DNA of 64,000 nucleotides from Flagellimonas allohymeniacidonis (GTDB lineage: Bacteria > Bacteroidota > Bacteroidia > Flavobacteriales > Flavobacteriaceae): contig NZ_SGIU01000001.1 of assembly GCF_004296335.1 (NCBI RefSeq), forward strand, positions 1,465,290-1,529,289, in the 5' to 3' direction. A program made the translations under genes and the position numbers. The notes beneath the pieces are model-generated. The model worked only from the letters and a program-made list of their open reading frames with translations. It had not been told where the DNA came from and did not search any database. Shown here in pieces: positions 7,624 through 15,516 of this stretch (its first letter is position 1; each line of letters opens with the position of its first letter).

Positions 7624-8224
7624 ATTTTTTTAGGGAGTCAATGATAATTTTAGCTTGCTCCAACTCTTTGTTCAACCTTAAATTTTCTTCCTGATACTGC
7701 AATCGTACTTTTTCCAGACTGCGTTCAAAATCATCCATGGGAACATACTGAGGTTCTAGGAAGGTATCCTTTACTATTCCATAAACGGTGAAAAGAAAAC
7801 TAATACCAATGGCCGAAATTAGCAGAATCAGAAGAGTTCTTTCTTTTTTTAGTGCCGGCGAGTTTTTTTCCAGATACTCCTTCTCATCTCTCGTAAGCTT
7901 ACGACTTTCTGGGAGCTGACCTATGAATTTATCCCATTTTTCCTCTTCCTTCACGTGCATATCAAGAAAACCACCTCCATCCAGAAAATCTTGGGTAGAA
8001 GGTGTGGAAGCCAACATAAACATTTCCATCCCATTACCACTCATCACATCCAAAAGTTGCCTATCGTAGTCGCGAATTTCTCGAATGATCCTTTCAACAA
8101 AATCAAGGTTGTAGTTGGGTCTTAAGAACTCATCGTAAAGGGTTTGGATCTCAAAATAATCCCTCCGCTCCAAGGCGTATTCCAAAAAACGGTCCTTAAG
8201 CTCGGCTTTAAAAAACTCGCCCAT
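7622..8224 (-). CDS. Hypothetical single-pass membrane protein with C-terminal coiled coil, 200 aa
   Basis: I do not recognise the family. Residues 1-125 are mainly charged helix (MGEFFKAELKDRFLEYALERR...) with no signal peptide, so this part is probably cytoplasmic. One hydrophobic segment (LLILLISAIGISFLFTVYGIV, about 131-151) spans the membrane. The last 40 residues form a heptad-rich coiled coil (FERSLEKVRLQYQEENLRLN and onward). By the positive-inside rule (KKER just before the TM) the N-terminal domain should be inside and the coiled coil in the periplasm. The gene shares a bidirectional terminator with the ACAD-fold gene. Upstream, 8225-8396 separates it from clpS and holds CAAATC-N6-GATTTG at 8279-8296. 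Confidence 0.75.
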   Translation of the reverse strand: MGEFFKAELKDRFLEYALERRDYFEIQTLYDEFLRPNYNLDFVERIIREIRDYDRQLLDVMSGNGMEMFMLASTPSTQDFLDGGGFLDMHVKEEEKWDKFIGQLPESRKLTRDEKEYLEKNSPALKKERTLLILLISAIGISFLFTVYGIVKDTFLEPQYVPMDDFERSLEKVRLQYQEENLRLNKELEQAKIIIDSLKK

Positions 8225-8396
8225 TTTACGAATGCTGTAGTTTGGTTGATTGAAGTAACTCGTCCCTAAAAATACTGCAAATCCATGCTGATTTGGAACT
8301 TAATACGGCAAAAAAAACGAGAAAATGTGAGGTTTAATAGCTTCGTTACGTGAAAGGTAGAAATTAGATTCCTGGTGTTGACAGAATTTACTACGG

Positions 8397-8672
8397 CTAG
8401 ACAATTTCCGCACTCAAGCCAGCTTCCAATAATTTGGAACACCTTGGCTTCAAATCGGAATACTCACCGGTCTTCACCGTACATTTTCCATTGTAATGTA
8501 CGATTAGTGAGCATTGTTCGGCTTGCTCCGGGGTATGATCACAAACATGAATCAAGGTCTCAATAACATGATCAAAAGTATTCACCTCATCATTGAAAAG
8601 TATGATTTCATGAAGCTTCTGCTCTTTTTCCTCGACAAGGAGTTCTTCCGATATCTTTTCCTTAGTGCCCAA
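8397..8672 (-). CDS. clpS: ATP-dependent Clp protease adaptor ClpS
   Basis: This 91-residue protein matches ClpS in size and motif. ClpS binds the N-terminal domain of ClpA or ClpC and delivers N-degron substrates. The conserved core starts at residue 27 with NDEVNTFDHVIETL, followed by the helix TPEQAEQCSLIVHYNGKCTV. The loop NDxxNT(F) and the HYNGK segment are the expected parts of the hydrophobic N-end residue pocket. The first 20 residues are a charged, flexible tail, as in other ClpS proteins. No clp ATPase gene is in the window. Confidence 0.95.
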   Translation of the reverse strand: MGTKEKISEELLVEEKEQKLHEIILFNDEVNTFDHVIETLIHVCDHTPEQAEQCSLIVHYNGKCTVKTGEYSDLKPRCSKLLEAGLSAEIV

Positions 8673-8742
8673 AACAAAGATTTGATGAACTAATATACTA
8701 ATTTTCAGACACCAAAGTACGCCCCCGGTCTTAAGAACAAAA

Positions 8743-8768
8743 AAAAGTGCCTTTTAAAAGGCACTTTT
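8743..8768 (-). terminator. Terminator of the metalloprotease gene
   Basis: A perfect 26-bp palindrome, AAAAGTGCCTTTT followed by AAAAGGCACTTTT, lies 27 bp downstream of the 8795-9655 stop on the minus strand. Confidence 0.75.
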
Positions 8769-8794
8769 ATCAAGTAAGCAAATTCGATTTGATT

Positions 8795-9655
8795 TTAATA
8801 TAAATATCTCAGGGCGGTGATGTCATTATTATTGAATTCACCATCCTCGCTTGTGCTGAAACATGCCAGCATTAAAGAAGTAGGGTCATAGCCTTCAGGG
8901 GTTCCCGGTATGGGGTTTGCCCCAATGCTCCCAACACCTTCATTAATGTTATCACCACAACTTTGTCGGCTAAACCAATCCGTGTGTCTAAAACCAACGG
9001 AATGGCCAATTTCATGAGTGATAACATGTTCATTTACATTGGTGCTGAAATTGTCCAGACCATAAATCTGGATAAACTTATTTGGGTTTCCATTGCTAGG
9101 AAAACCCGCCGAACCGCCGCTCCCTGATTGGTTGGGGTTATGGTACACCACCATGTCCTTATCTTGGTAATTTGTCCCAAAAGTGAGCGATAGGGTAATG
9201 GTGAGATTTAAGCGGTTGTAATTATTTACCGCCCATTGTAAGGCCGTTCGTTCTTTATTCGAAAGACCAAAACCTCCGCCGCCGGTGTAGCCTATTATGG
9301 TTAAGGTTCCAGGATTCACCAAATTGTTGGTATGATAGTTCTTGGAACTTTTTGCCACCTCTCGGAGCAATTCAATTTGATCCATGCTGAACGTAATATC
9401 ATCCTCAATTTGAAAACGTTGTTCAACTGAACCATCAGGTAAGTAAAAATTTACCACCTTGACATCACCGACATTGAAATAGTTGTCCTTTAGGACATTG
9501 ATGACATCCTCCGTAACTTCAAGGGTAATTTCGGGAGTCGCACTTTCCTCTACGGTTTGAGGTTCAATGAGGTCAGTATCTCCGCTATCCTTCTCGCATG
9601 CGGATAGCACTAAAAGCAAAGCCATGGGCATTGCCAAAAATTTCAATTTGTTCAT
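8795..9655 (-). CDS. Lipoprotein metalloprotease of the HEIGH (M57/metzincin-like) type
   Basis: The 286-residue protein has a lipoprotein signal (LVLSAC, lipidated Cys20) and so is exported and membrane-anchored. The zinc-binding signature HEIGHSVGFRH puts the ligands at His214, His218 and His224, with Glu215 as the catalytic base. This is the extended HExxHxxGxxH form of metzincins, and the HEIGH spelling is typical of the dual-action HEIGH peptidase family (Pfam M57) common in Bacteroidota. A candidate Met-turn, PTSLM, follows near residue 272. Residues 40-110 form a likely prodomain or inhibitory region (ITLEVTEDVINVLKDNYFNV). The substrate is unknown. The mature segment 120-285 is the minimal catalytic domain. 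Confidence 0.88.
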   Translation of the reverse strand: MNKLKFLAMPMALLLVLSACEKDSGDTDLIEPQTVEESATPEITLEVTEDVINVLKDNYFNVGDVKVVNFYLPDGSVEQRFQIEDDITFSMDQIELLREVAKSSKNYHTNNLVNPGTLTIIGYTGGGGFGLSNKERTALQWAVNNYNRLNLTITLSLTFGTNYQDKDMVVYHNPNQSGSGGSAGFPSNGNPNKFIQIYGLDNFSTNVNEHVITHEIGHSVGFRHTDWFSRQSCGDNINEGVGSIGANPIPGTPEGYDPTSLMLACFSTSEDGEFNNNDITALRYLY

Positions 9656-9739
9656 GAATTAAATGATTTAGGGGTTATGAAATAAGAATTTACTTACTTT
9701 TTTAAGATACAATTAATTCTTTCTTTCCCTCCCCGTAGA

Positions 9740-10576
9740 TCAAGAAATTCGATAAACAGCAGCCACCCAATTATTTTTTTCAATGTGCCTTTGGTACTTG
9801 AAACCAGAACGTTCACATTCCGTAGTAATAGATTCCAAATCCTCTTGATAGAATCCACTTAAAAACAGAAGGCCATGCGGATTCATGCAGCTCGCATAAA
9901 CCGGAATGTCCTTCAGCAGGATGTTACGATTGATGTTAGCCAAAATAATATCAAAGTTTCTTCCAGCTAGTAACGAACTATCCCCTTGTTCAACCTTGAT
10001 ATCAGGACAATGGTTTCTCTCCACATTTTCCAAGGAATTCAAATAGCACCATTCCTCAATATCAATAGCGTCTACTGCACTAGCGCCTTTCATTTTAGCC
10101 AATATGGCTAATACCCCCGTTCCACAGCCCATGTCCAGAACCGTTTTGCGTTCGATATCGGTATCCAATATCAAACTCAACATCATGTATGTGGTTTCGT
10201 GATGTCCCGTTCCAAAACTCATTTTGGGCTCAATCACAATATCGAATTCAACGGCTTCAGCTTCATGAAAAGGAGCTCTAACGAAACACGACGACCCAAC
10301 CTTGATAGGTTGAAAACTCTTTTCCCATTCGGCATTCCAATTTTGCTGGGCAATCTCTTTACAGACCCAACTTATTTCGAATTCAGGACTTTTTGTAATA
10401 AAAAGGTTATTTAGGACCGTATCATCCCAATCTGATTTTTGAATGTAAGCCTGAACCCCTGTTTCGGTTTCCACAAAGCTTTCGAACCCCAACTCTCCCA
10501 ATTCAGCAATCAAAACCTCGGAAGCCGGCTGCAAAGGACTGACCTTAAAATCATACTCGATATAAATCGAACCCAT
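9740..10576 (-). CDS. prmA: Ribosomal protein L11 methyltransferase PrmA
   Basis: PrmA trimethylates lysines and the N-terminus of ribosomal protein L11 using SAM. The 278-residue protein has the family's two parts. An N-terminal substrate-recognition domain (about 1-105) is followed by a Rossmann methyltransferase domain with KMSFGTGHHETTYMML, the SAM loop LDMGCGTGVLAILA, an acidic DIEEW and the motif IILANINRNILL. The length matches Bacteroidota PrmA, which is a little shorter than the E. coli protein. It follows tpiA on the minus strand with only 9 bp between them, so the two are probably co-transcribed. Confidence 0.95.
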   Translation of the reverse strand: MGSIYIEYDFKVSPLQPASEVLIAELGELGFESFVETETGVQAYIQKSDWDDTVLNNLFITKSPEFEISWVCKEIAQQNWNAEWEKSFQPIKVGSSCFVRAPFHEAEAVEFDIVIEPKMSFGTGHHETTYMMLSLILDTDIERKTVLDMGCGTGVLAILAKMKGASAVDAIDIEEWCYLNSLENVERNHCPDIKVEQGDSSLLAGRNFDIILANINRNILLKDIPVYASCMNPHGLLFLSGFYQEDLESITTECERSGFKYQRHIEKNNWVAAVYRIS

Positions 10577-10585
10577 GGTTTAATC

Positions 10586-11335
10586 TTAGATGGCCTTGAT
10601 GATGGCCACGAAATCATCGGCTTTTAGCGAAGCACCTCCAATGAGCCCCCCATCCACATCGGGTTTGGAAAAAATCTCCGCAGCATTGCCCGGTTTTACA
10701 CTACCTCCATATAAAATGGATACCCCATTGGCAATGGATGTGTTATAGGCCTCTGCGATGGTCTTTCTAATGAAGGCATGCATTTCTTGGGCTTGTTCGG
10801 GTGATGCGGTTTCCCCTGTACCAATCGCCCAAACCGGTTCATATGCCAATACGATTTGGTTCCACGCTTTCTCGTCCAAATCAAAAAGTGCGTTTTTTAG
10901 CTGACTTTCCACTACAGAAAAATGATTGCCCGATTTTCGTTCGTCCAGCTCCTCGCCAAAGCAAAAAATAGTGGTCATTCCTTTTTCAATGGCGGTATTG
11001 ACCTTTTTTGCGAGTAGGGAGTCATCTTCCCCAAAAAGGGAACGTCTTTCAGAGTGGCCCAAAATCACAATATCAATACCAAGATTCAGTAGCATATCGG
11101 CAGATATCTCACCGGTATAAGCCCCATTTTCAGCAAAATGCATGTTTTGGGCTGCAACTTTTATTGTTGAAGATTGAAGTGCATTCTTTGCAGAACCCAA
11201 GTTTACAAAAGTTGGAGCCACAATAACATCGGCATGGGAGTCCGGTAATTTGGCTGAAAGTTCGGAAAGTAAATCCTCCGTTTCATCCTGTGTTTTGTTC
11301 ATCTTCCAGTTTCCTGCTACTATTTGGGTTCTCAT
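10586..11335 (-). CDS. tpiA: Triosephosphate isomerase
   Basis: This TIM barrel of 249 residues interconverts dihydroxyacetone phosphate and glyceraldehyde 3-phosphate in glycolysis and gluconeogenesis. All catalytic elements are present. Asn9 and Lys11 lie in GNWKMN, the electrophile His94 in LGHSERR, the base Glu166 in AYEPVWAIGTG, and the phosphate loop ends in YGGSVKPGNAAE. It lies 21 bp downstream of the DoxX-type membrane gene and 9 bp upstream of prmA, forming a minus-strand cluster DUF1599, DoxX-type, tpiA, prmA. Confidence 0.97.
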   Translation of the reverse strand: MRTQIVAGNWKMNKTQDETEDLLSELSAKLPDSHADVIVAPTFVNLGSAKNALQSSTIKVAAQNMHFAENGAYTGEISADMLLNLGIDIVILGHSERRSLFGEDDSLLAKKVNTAIEKGMTTIFCFGEELDERKSGNHFSVVESQLKNALFDLDEKAWNQIVLAYEPVWAIGTGETASPEQAQEMHAFIRKTIAEAYNTSIANGVSILYGGSVKPGNAAEIFSKPDVDGGLIGGASLKADDFVAIIKAI

Positions 11336-11356
11336 AATTGATGGGTTTGTGTTCGT

Positions 11357-12451
11357 TTAAAATTCCAGTTCGTCTAAATCGTTGTAATGTACTTTTTGTT
11401 GTATAGTGCCCTTCTCCAAAACCAAAACAGCCGGGTTCGACCGAACTATGGTCTTTAAGGTGGTTTCGTCGGTAAAGTAAAAATCAAAACCAAGATTGTA
11501 TTTCTGAACAATCCCTTGTTTTAGGTCTTCGCTGGAAGCGGACATTCCTATGACTTTATATCCCTTGGCGGAAGCTACGTTGGCAGTGGCTGCCAGCGCT
11601 TCGAAAAAGTCATAATTGCTTTTTGCCAAATCATAGGCAATTACCATCACTAGCTTTTCTTCTTCTAAGATTTCCGAACTAAGGTCAACTCCGTTTTGTT
11701 CAATGGTAAAATCGTGGATTGGTGGTTCGTATCCTTCTTGGATTTCCGTGGTTTCCACATCAACAAACTCTCCGTCCACAGTCGGATATTCCCCATTGGT
11801 GACTACTACTTTATCGGAACCATCTACCTTAAAGCGCCAGGCATATTCATAAATGGGTTTGGGTGCATCATCCGGTACGATCATCCCATCGGGAATGTTT
11901 GCGCCAATTTTATAAGGTCTGAAATCCACGGAAGGCAAGTGGTTTAAAACATGGTTGGCAAATAAGCCGCAAGCTATGATAGAAACACCGGCAAGAATCC
12001 AATTTATTTTTGAGGAGAACAAAGGTTTGATATACGATTTACCCACAAACAATATCAGTATCAGGGCCAGCAATATCACATCCTTGGTAAACGATTCCCA
12101 TGGGGTTAATTTAATGGCATCCCCAAAACAGCCACAATCGGTTACCTTGTTGAAGTAAGCAGAATAAAAAGTCAAAAAGGTGAAAAACACAATCATAAGC
12201 AGCAGACTCCAAACCGTAAACTTCGGCCTAAATCCAATGAGCAGAAATATTCCCAAAACCACCTCAACAATGACGACAATAATCGAAATGGTCAGGGTAA
12301 AAGGCATCAAAAAAGGAAGGTCCAATACCCCTTGACTGAAATATTCTTCCAATTTGAATGAGAAACCAACTGGATCGTTGAGTTTTATAAGTCCACTGAT
12401 AATGAACAGAACCCCAACGATTATCCGCGAAATCAGCACCAAATATCTCAT
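11357..12451 (-). CDS. BT_3928-type DoxX/MauE-like membrane protein with thioredoxin-like C-terminal region
   Basis: The 364-residue protein begins with a four-helix DoxX/MauE-like membrane domain (about 1-160). It contains IVGVLFIISGLIKLNDPVGFS at the first helix and the pair of cysteines in TDCGCFGDAI between helices, a pattern also seen in redox-associated MauE-like proteins. A further hydrophobic segment (about 152-168) leads to an extracytoplasmic domain whose last 110 residues (MVIAYDLAKSNYDFFEAL and onward) resemble a thioredoxin/AhpC-type fold without a CxxC. It overlaps the DUF1599 gene by one nucleotide. A role in envelope redox or respiration is a reasonable guess only. Confidence 0.82.
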   Translation of the reverse strand: MRYLVLISRIIVGVLFIISGLIKLNDPVGFSFKLEEYFSQGVLDLPFLMPFTLTISIIVVIVEVVLGIFLLIGFRPKFTVWSLLLMIVFFTFLTFYSAYFNKVTDCGCFGDAIKLTPWESFTKDVILLALILILFVGKSYIKPLFSSKINWILAGVSIIACGLFANHVLNHLPSVDFRPYKIGANIPDGMIVPDDAPKPIYEYAWRFKVDGSDKVVVTNGEYPTVDGEFVDVETTEIQEGYEPPIHDFTIEQNGVDLSSEILEEEKLVMVIAYDLAKSNYDFFEALAATANVASAKGYKVIGMSASSEDLKQGIVQKYNLGFDFYFTDETTLKTIVRSNPAVLVLEKGTIQQKVHYNDLDELEF

Positions 12452-12990
12452 TACTCCTCTTTTAAATGAATCAATGCAAAAACGGCATAATTGATAATGT
12501 CCTGATAATTGGCATCGATGCCTTCGCTTACCAGTGTTTTGCCCTTATTATCCTCAATTTGTTTCACCCGAAGTAGCTTTTGCAATATCAAATCGGTTAA
12601 GGAACTCACACGCAAATCGCGCCATGCCTCACCATAGTCGTGATTTTTGTTTTCCATAAGGTCTTTTGTAGCTTCCACTTCCTTATCGTAAAGAGAAATG
12701 GCATCATCGGCATTTAAGTCGGGCTGTTCGGCCACCCCTTTTTCAAGTTGAATCAATGCCATTATGGAATAATTGATAATCCCAATAAATTCGGGAACCA
12801 CGCCCTCATCCACTTTCCGCACTTCCTTTTCCTGAAGACTTCGTATGCGTTGTGCTTTAATGAAAATCTGATCGGTCAATGAAGGAAGTCGTAATATTCG
12901 CCAAGCGGTACCATAATCTTTTGTTTTCTTGATGAAAAGTTCCCGGCAGGTATCGATTACAGCGTCAAACTGTTGGGAGGTCTCCGACAT
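12451..12990 (-). CDS. DUF1599 protein with internal duplication
   Basis: The 179-residue protein consists of two copies of the same module. Copy 1 includes KTKDYGTAWRILRLPSLTDQ (about 22-41) and ends in IINYSIMALIQLE. Copy 2 includes NHDYGEAWRDLRVSSLTD (about 119-136) and ends in IINYAVFALIHLKEE. This is the DUF1599 family, whose helical all-alpha fold has been compared with nucleotide pyrophosphohydrolases; the function is not established. No signal peptide is present. It is the first gene of the minus-strand cluster that runs into tpiA, and is divergent from folP across a 94-bp spacer. Confidence 0.88.
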   Translation of the reverse strand: MSETSQQFDAVIDTCRELFIKKTKDYGTAWRILRLPSLTDQIFIKAQRIRSLQEKEVRKVDEGVVPEFIGIINYSIMALIQLEKGVAEQPDLNADDAISLYDKEVEATKDLMENKNHDYGEAWRDLRVSSLTDLILQKLLRVKQIEDNKGKTLVSEGIDANYQDIINYAVFALIHLKEE

Positions 12991-13084
12991 GTGTTCGTAC
13001 TATTTTGTGTAAATTTCGTCCAAAATTTGGGTGCTTCCCAGCACTCGCCAAAGATAATCAAACCCAATAAAGCTACTGCGGTCA

Positions 13085-13915
13085 ATGACAATAAACTGTA
13101 AAGGTTCCCTAATTGATTTAAGTTCTCCCAAAGTTATGGGTATCCTTAATTTAACCCCCGACTCTTTTTACGATGGCGGAAAACATAAGGATGCAAAGGC
13201 GGTTTTAGACCAAGTAGAGCTCATGCTCAACAATGGGGCCACTTTTATTGACATGGGAGCTTACAGCTCTAGGCCTGGTGCGGAACATGTTTCTGAGGAT
13301 GAGGAAATGCAACGCTTGTTTCCAGTCATGGAGCTGATTTTAAAACATTTTCCATCCACATTGATTTCCATTGATACCTTCAGGGCAAACATCGCTGCCC
13401 AAAGTATTGAAATTGGAGCGGCCCTTATCAACGATATTTCCGCAGGAAATTTGGATGCAAAAATGTTTGACGTAGTGGCCCAATATCAGGTTCCCTACAT
13501 TATGATGCATTTAAAGGGAACCCCCCAATCCATGCAAAAGCAAGCGGTTTATGACGATTTGATGAAAGACCTTTTGCTATATTTCTCAAAAAAACTCCAT
13601 ATCGCCCGAGATAAAAAAATCAACGATATCATTATTGACCCCGGTTTTGGATTTGCTAAAACAACCGAACAGAATTACCAGTTGTTGAATCACCTAAACA
13701 TGTTTCAAACCTTAAGGAAACCCATTTTGATTGGGTTGAGCAGAAAATCCATGATCTATAAGATCTTAAAATCTTCTCCCAAAGAAGCTTTGAATGGAAC
13801 CACTGCCCTACATTCGATTGCCTTGTTGAAAGGGGTCAATATATTAAGGGTGCACGACGTTAAAGAGGCGTTCGAATGTGTCCAATTGATTGAAAAATTA
13901 AAGGCTAACACATAG
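13085..13915 (+). CDS. folP: Dihydropteroate synthase
   Basis: DHPS condenses p-aminobenzoate with 6-hydroxymethyl-dihydropterin pyrophosphate in folate synthesis and is the sulfonamide target. The 276-residue TIM barrel shows the signature GILNLTPDSFYDGG (19-32) and then the second motif GAYSSRPGAE. Also present are SIDTF, NDISAGN, MHLKGTPQSMQ, the pterin-binding DPGFGFAKT and the final RVHDV. It is followed within 50 bp by the diadenylate cyclase gene on the same strand, a folP-cdaA order that I recall as common in Bacteroidota. folE is present separately at 37.4 kb. Confidence 0.96.
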   Translation: MTINCKGSLIDLSSPKVMGILNLTPDSFYDGGKHKDAKAVLDQVELMLNNGATFIDMGAYSSRPGAEHVSEDEEMQRLFPVMELILKHFPSTLISIDTFRANIAAQSIEIGAALINDISAGNLDAKMFDVVAQYQVPYIMMHLKGTPQSMQKQAVYDDLMKDLLLYFSKKLHIARDKKINDIIIDPGFGFAKTTEQNYQLLNHLNMFQTLRKPILIGLSRKSMIYKILKSSPKEALNGTTALHSIALLKGVNILRVHDVKEAFECVQLIEKLKANT

Positions 13916-13962
13916 CCCTTTTGGGTTCCTCTATTTTTGTTAATTTTACAAAAACGCCGCGG

Positions 13963-14748
13963 TTGGATTTCCTGAATTTTCTTGAGTTTAAAATCACCGA
14001 TGTCATTGACATTGTTCTGGTCGCCGCCCTCCTCTACTACATTTACAAATTGGTCAAAGGCACTGTGGCCATCAATATTTTCATAGGTATCGTTATTGTT
14101 TGGGCCCTATGGAAGCTTACAGAGCTGTTACAAATGAAGATGATCAGTAGCATGGTGGGTGGATTCATGAACATTGGACTGATTGCTCTTATTATCGTTT
14201 TCCAACAGGAAATCAGGAAGTTTTTGCTGATGATTGGCTCCACCAACTTCGCTACGAAACGAAATTTTATCCGTCATTTCAAGTTTTTGAAACAAGAGGC
14301 ACTCCCAACCATGACCGATGTGAACGCCATTGTTGGTGCCTGTGAAAAAATGGGTGCGACAAAAACAGGTGCTTTGATCGTTATTGAACGCACCAACTCC
14401 CTCGATTTTATCAAGTCCACGGGCGATCAAATGAACATCCAGATAACACAGCCCATCTTAGAAAGCATATTTTTCAAAAACAGCCCCTTACACGATGGGG
14501 CAATCATTATTCAAGACAATTACATCACAGCAACCCGGGTTATTTTACCTGTATCCAATGACAGAAACATTCCGCTGCGCTTTGGTCTTAGGCATCGTGC
14601 GGCAGTGGGTATTACCGAAAAAACAGACGCTATTTGTTTGGTGGTGAGCGAGGAGACCGGGCTTATCTCATATATAAAAAGTGGGGAATTTGTCTCATAT
14701 AAAGGCCTTCCTGAACTCATCAATTTGATAACAAAAGATTTGGAATAG
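13963..14748 (+). CDS. cdaA: Diadenylate cyclase (c-di-AMP synthase) CdaA/DacA
   Basis: This membrane enzyme makes the second messenger c-di-AMP from two ATP. It has three N-terminal TM helices (about residues 16-85) and a DAC domain with both catalytic motifs, DGA in SPLHDGAIII (178-180) and RHR in GLRHRAAVG (210-212). The frame has no ATG near its beginning. TTG at 13921 and TTG at 13963 are both possible. I prefer 13963 (261 aa) because the protein then begins MDFLNFLEFKITD, which matches how I remember Bacteroidota homologues starting, and because the 14 residues before it look non-conserved. It lies immediately after folP and is abutted by DUF3667. Confidence 0.92.
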   Translation: MDFLNFLEFKITDVIDIVLVAALLYYIYKLVKGTVAINIFIGIVIVWALWKLTELLQMKMISSMVGGFMNIGLIALIIVFQQEIRKFLLMIGSTNFATKRNFIRHFKFLKQEALPTMTDVNAIVGACEKMGATKTGALIVIERTNSLDFIKSTGDQMNIQITQPILESIFFKNSPLHDGAIIIQDNYITATRVILPVSNDRNIPLRFGLRHRAAVGITEKTDAICLVVSEETGLISYIKSGEFVSYKGLPELINLITKDLE

Positions 14749-15516
14749 ATGGTTTGCAAAAATTGCGATTCCAGTTTACGGTCCGATTTTAGTTATTGTC
14801 CCAATTGCGGAGCAAAAGTCATTCGCAATCGACTGACCATAAAGAACATTTGGCAAGATTTAAGCTTTCAAGTGTTCAATTTGGACAATACCTTGTTAAA
14901 GACATTCAGGCATTTGTTCACAAGCCCTGAAAAGGTGGTTGAAAGTTTTGTTTCAGGGACCCGAAAAAAATACATGAACCCCATTAGTTACTTCGCCATT
15001 GCAATAACACTCTCCGGATTGCTATTTTTTGTGCTCCGCAGAATCTACGAAGTAAATCTCACCGGGAACAGTTTAACGAATGCCAATACACCCAACCTTG
15101 ATTTTATTTTCGATTACCAAGGCTTGCTCTCGTATTTGATTATGCCCATATACGCCCTACTGACCTGGCTTTTGTTCCTAGATAAAAACAAACTGAATTA
15201 TACTGAGCATTTGGTGGCTAATTCCTATACAACTGCACAAGCTTCATTTGTGCAAGTTATGATATGTTTGCCCCTATTTGGCTTGTTTAAGATTCCCTAT
15301 GATATTTTCAACTGGCTGTTTCTCGTATTGATTGTGATTTATCAATTTATTGTTTTCGGAAGGATACATGGAACGAGCATCATGAATACATTCCTAAGAG
15401 GCTTGGCCTATCTTTTTTTGATGGTCTTTGTTATGTTAGGAATAGGGGTCCTAATCATAAGTTTAATGTTATTGGTGGGTAAGGTCAACATACAAGACTT
15501 TGCACCAAAGCCTTAA
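14749..15516 (+). CDS. DUF3667 membrane protein with N-terminal zinc ribbon
   Basis: The 255-residue protein starts at the base after the cdaA stop. It begins with a short rubredoxin-type zinc ribbon (CKNC at 3-6 and CPNC at 17-20). A conserved stretch follows that I associate with DUF3667, including NTLLKTFRHLFTSPEKVVESF, then about five hydrophobic helices (about 82-245). The function is unknown, and family members are widespread in Bacteroidota. Its stop codon overlaps the stop of the convergent ABC transporter gene within the sequence TTAA (15513-15516), so no terminator fits between them. Confidence 0.85.
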   Translation: MVCKNCDSSLRSDFSYCPNCGAKVIRNRLTIKNIWQDLSFQVFNLDNTLLKTFRHLFTSPEKVVESFVSGTRKKYMNPISYFAIAITLSGLLFFVLRRIYEVNLTGNSLTNANTPNLDFIFDYQGLLSYLIMPIYALLTWLLFLDKNKLNYTEHLVANSYTTAQASFVQVMICLPLFGLFKIPYDIFNWLFLVLIVIYQFIVFGRIHGTSIMNTFLRGLAYLFLMVFVMLGIGVLIISLMLLVGKVNIQDFAPKP

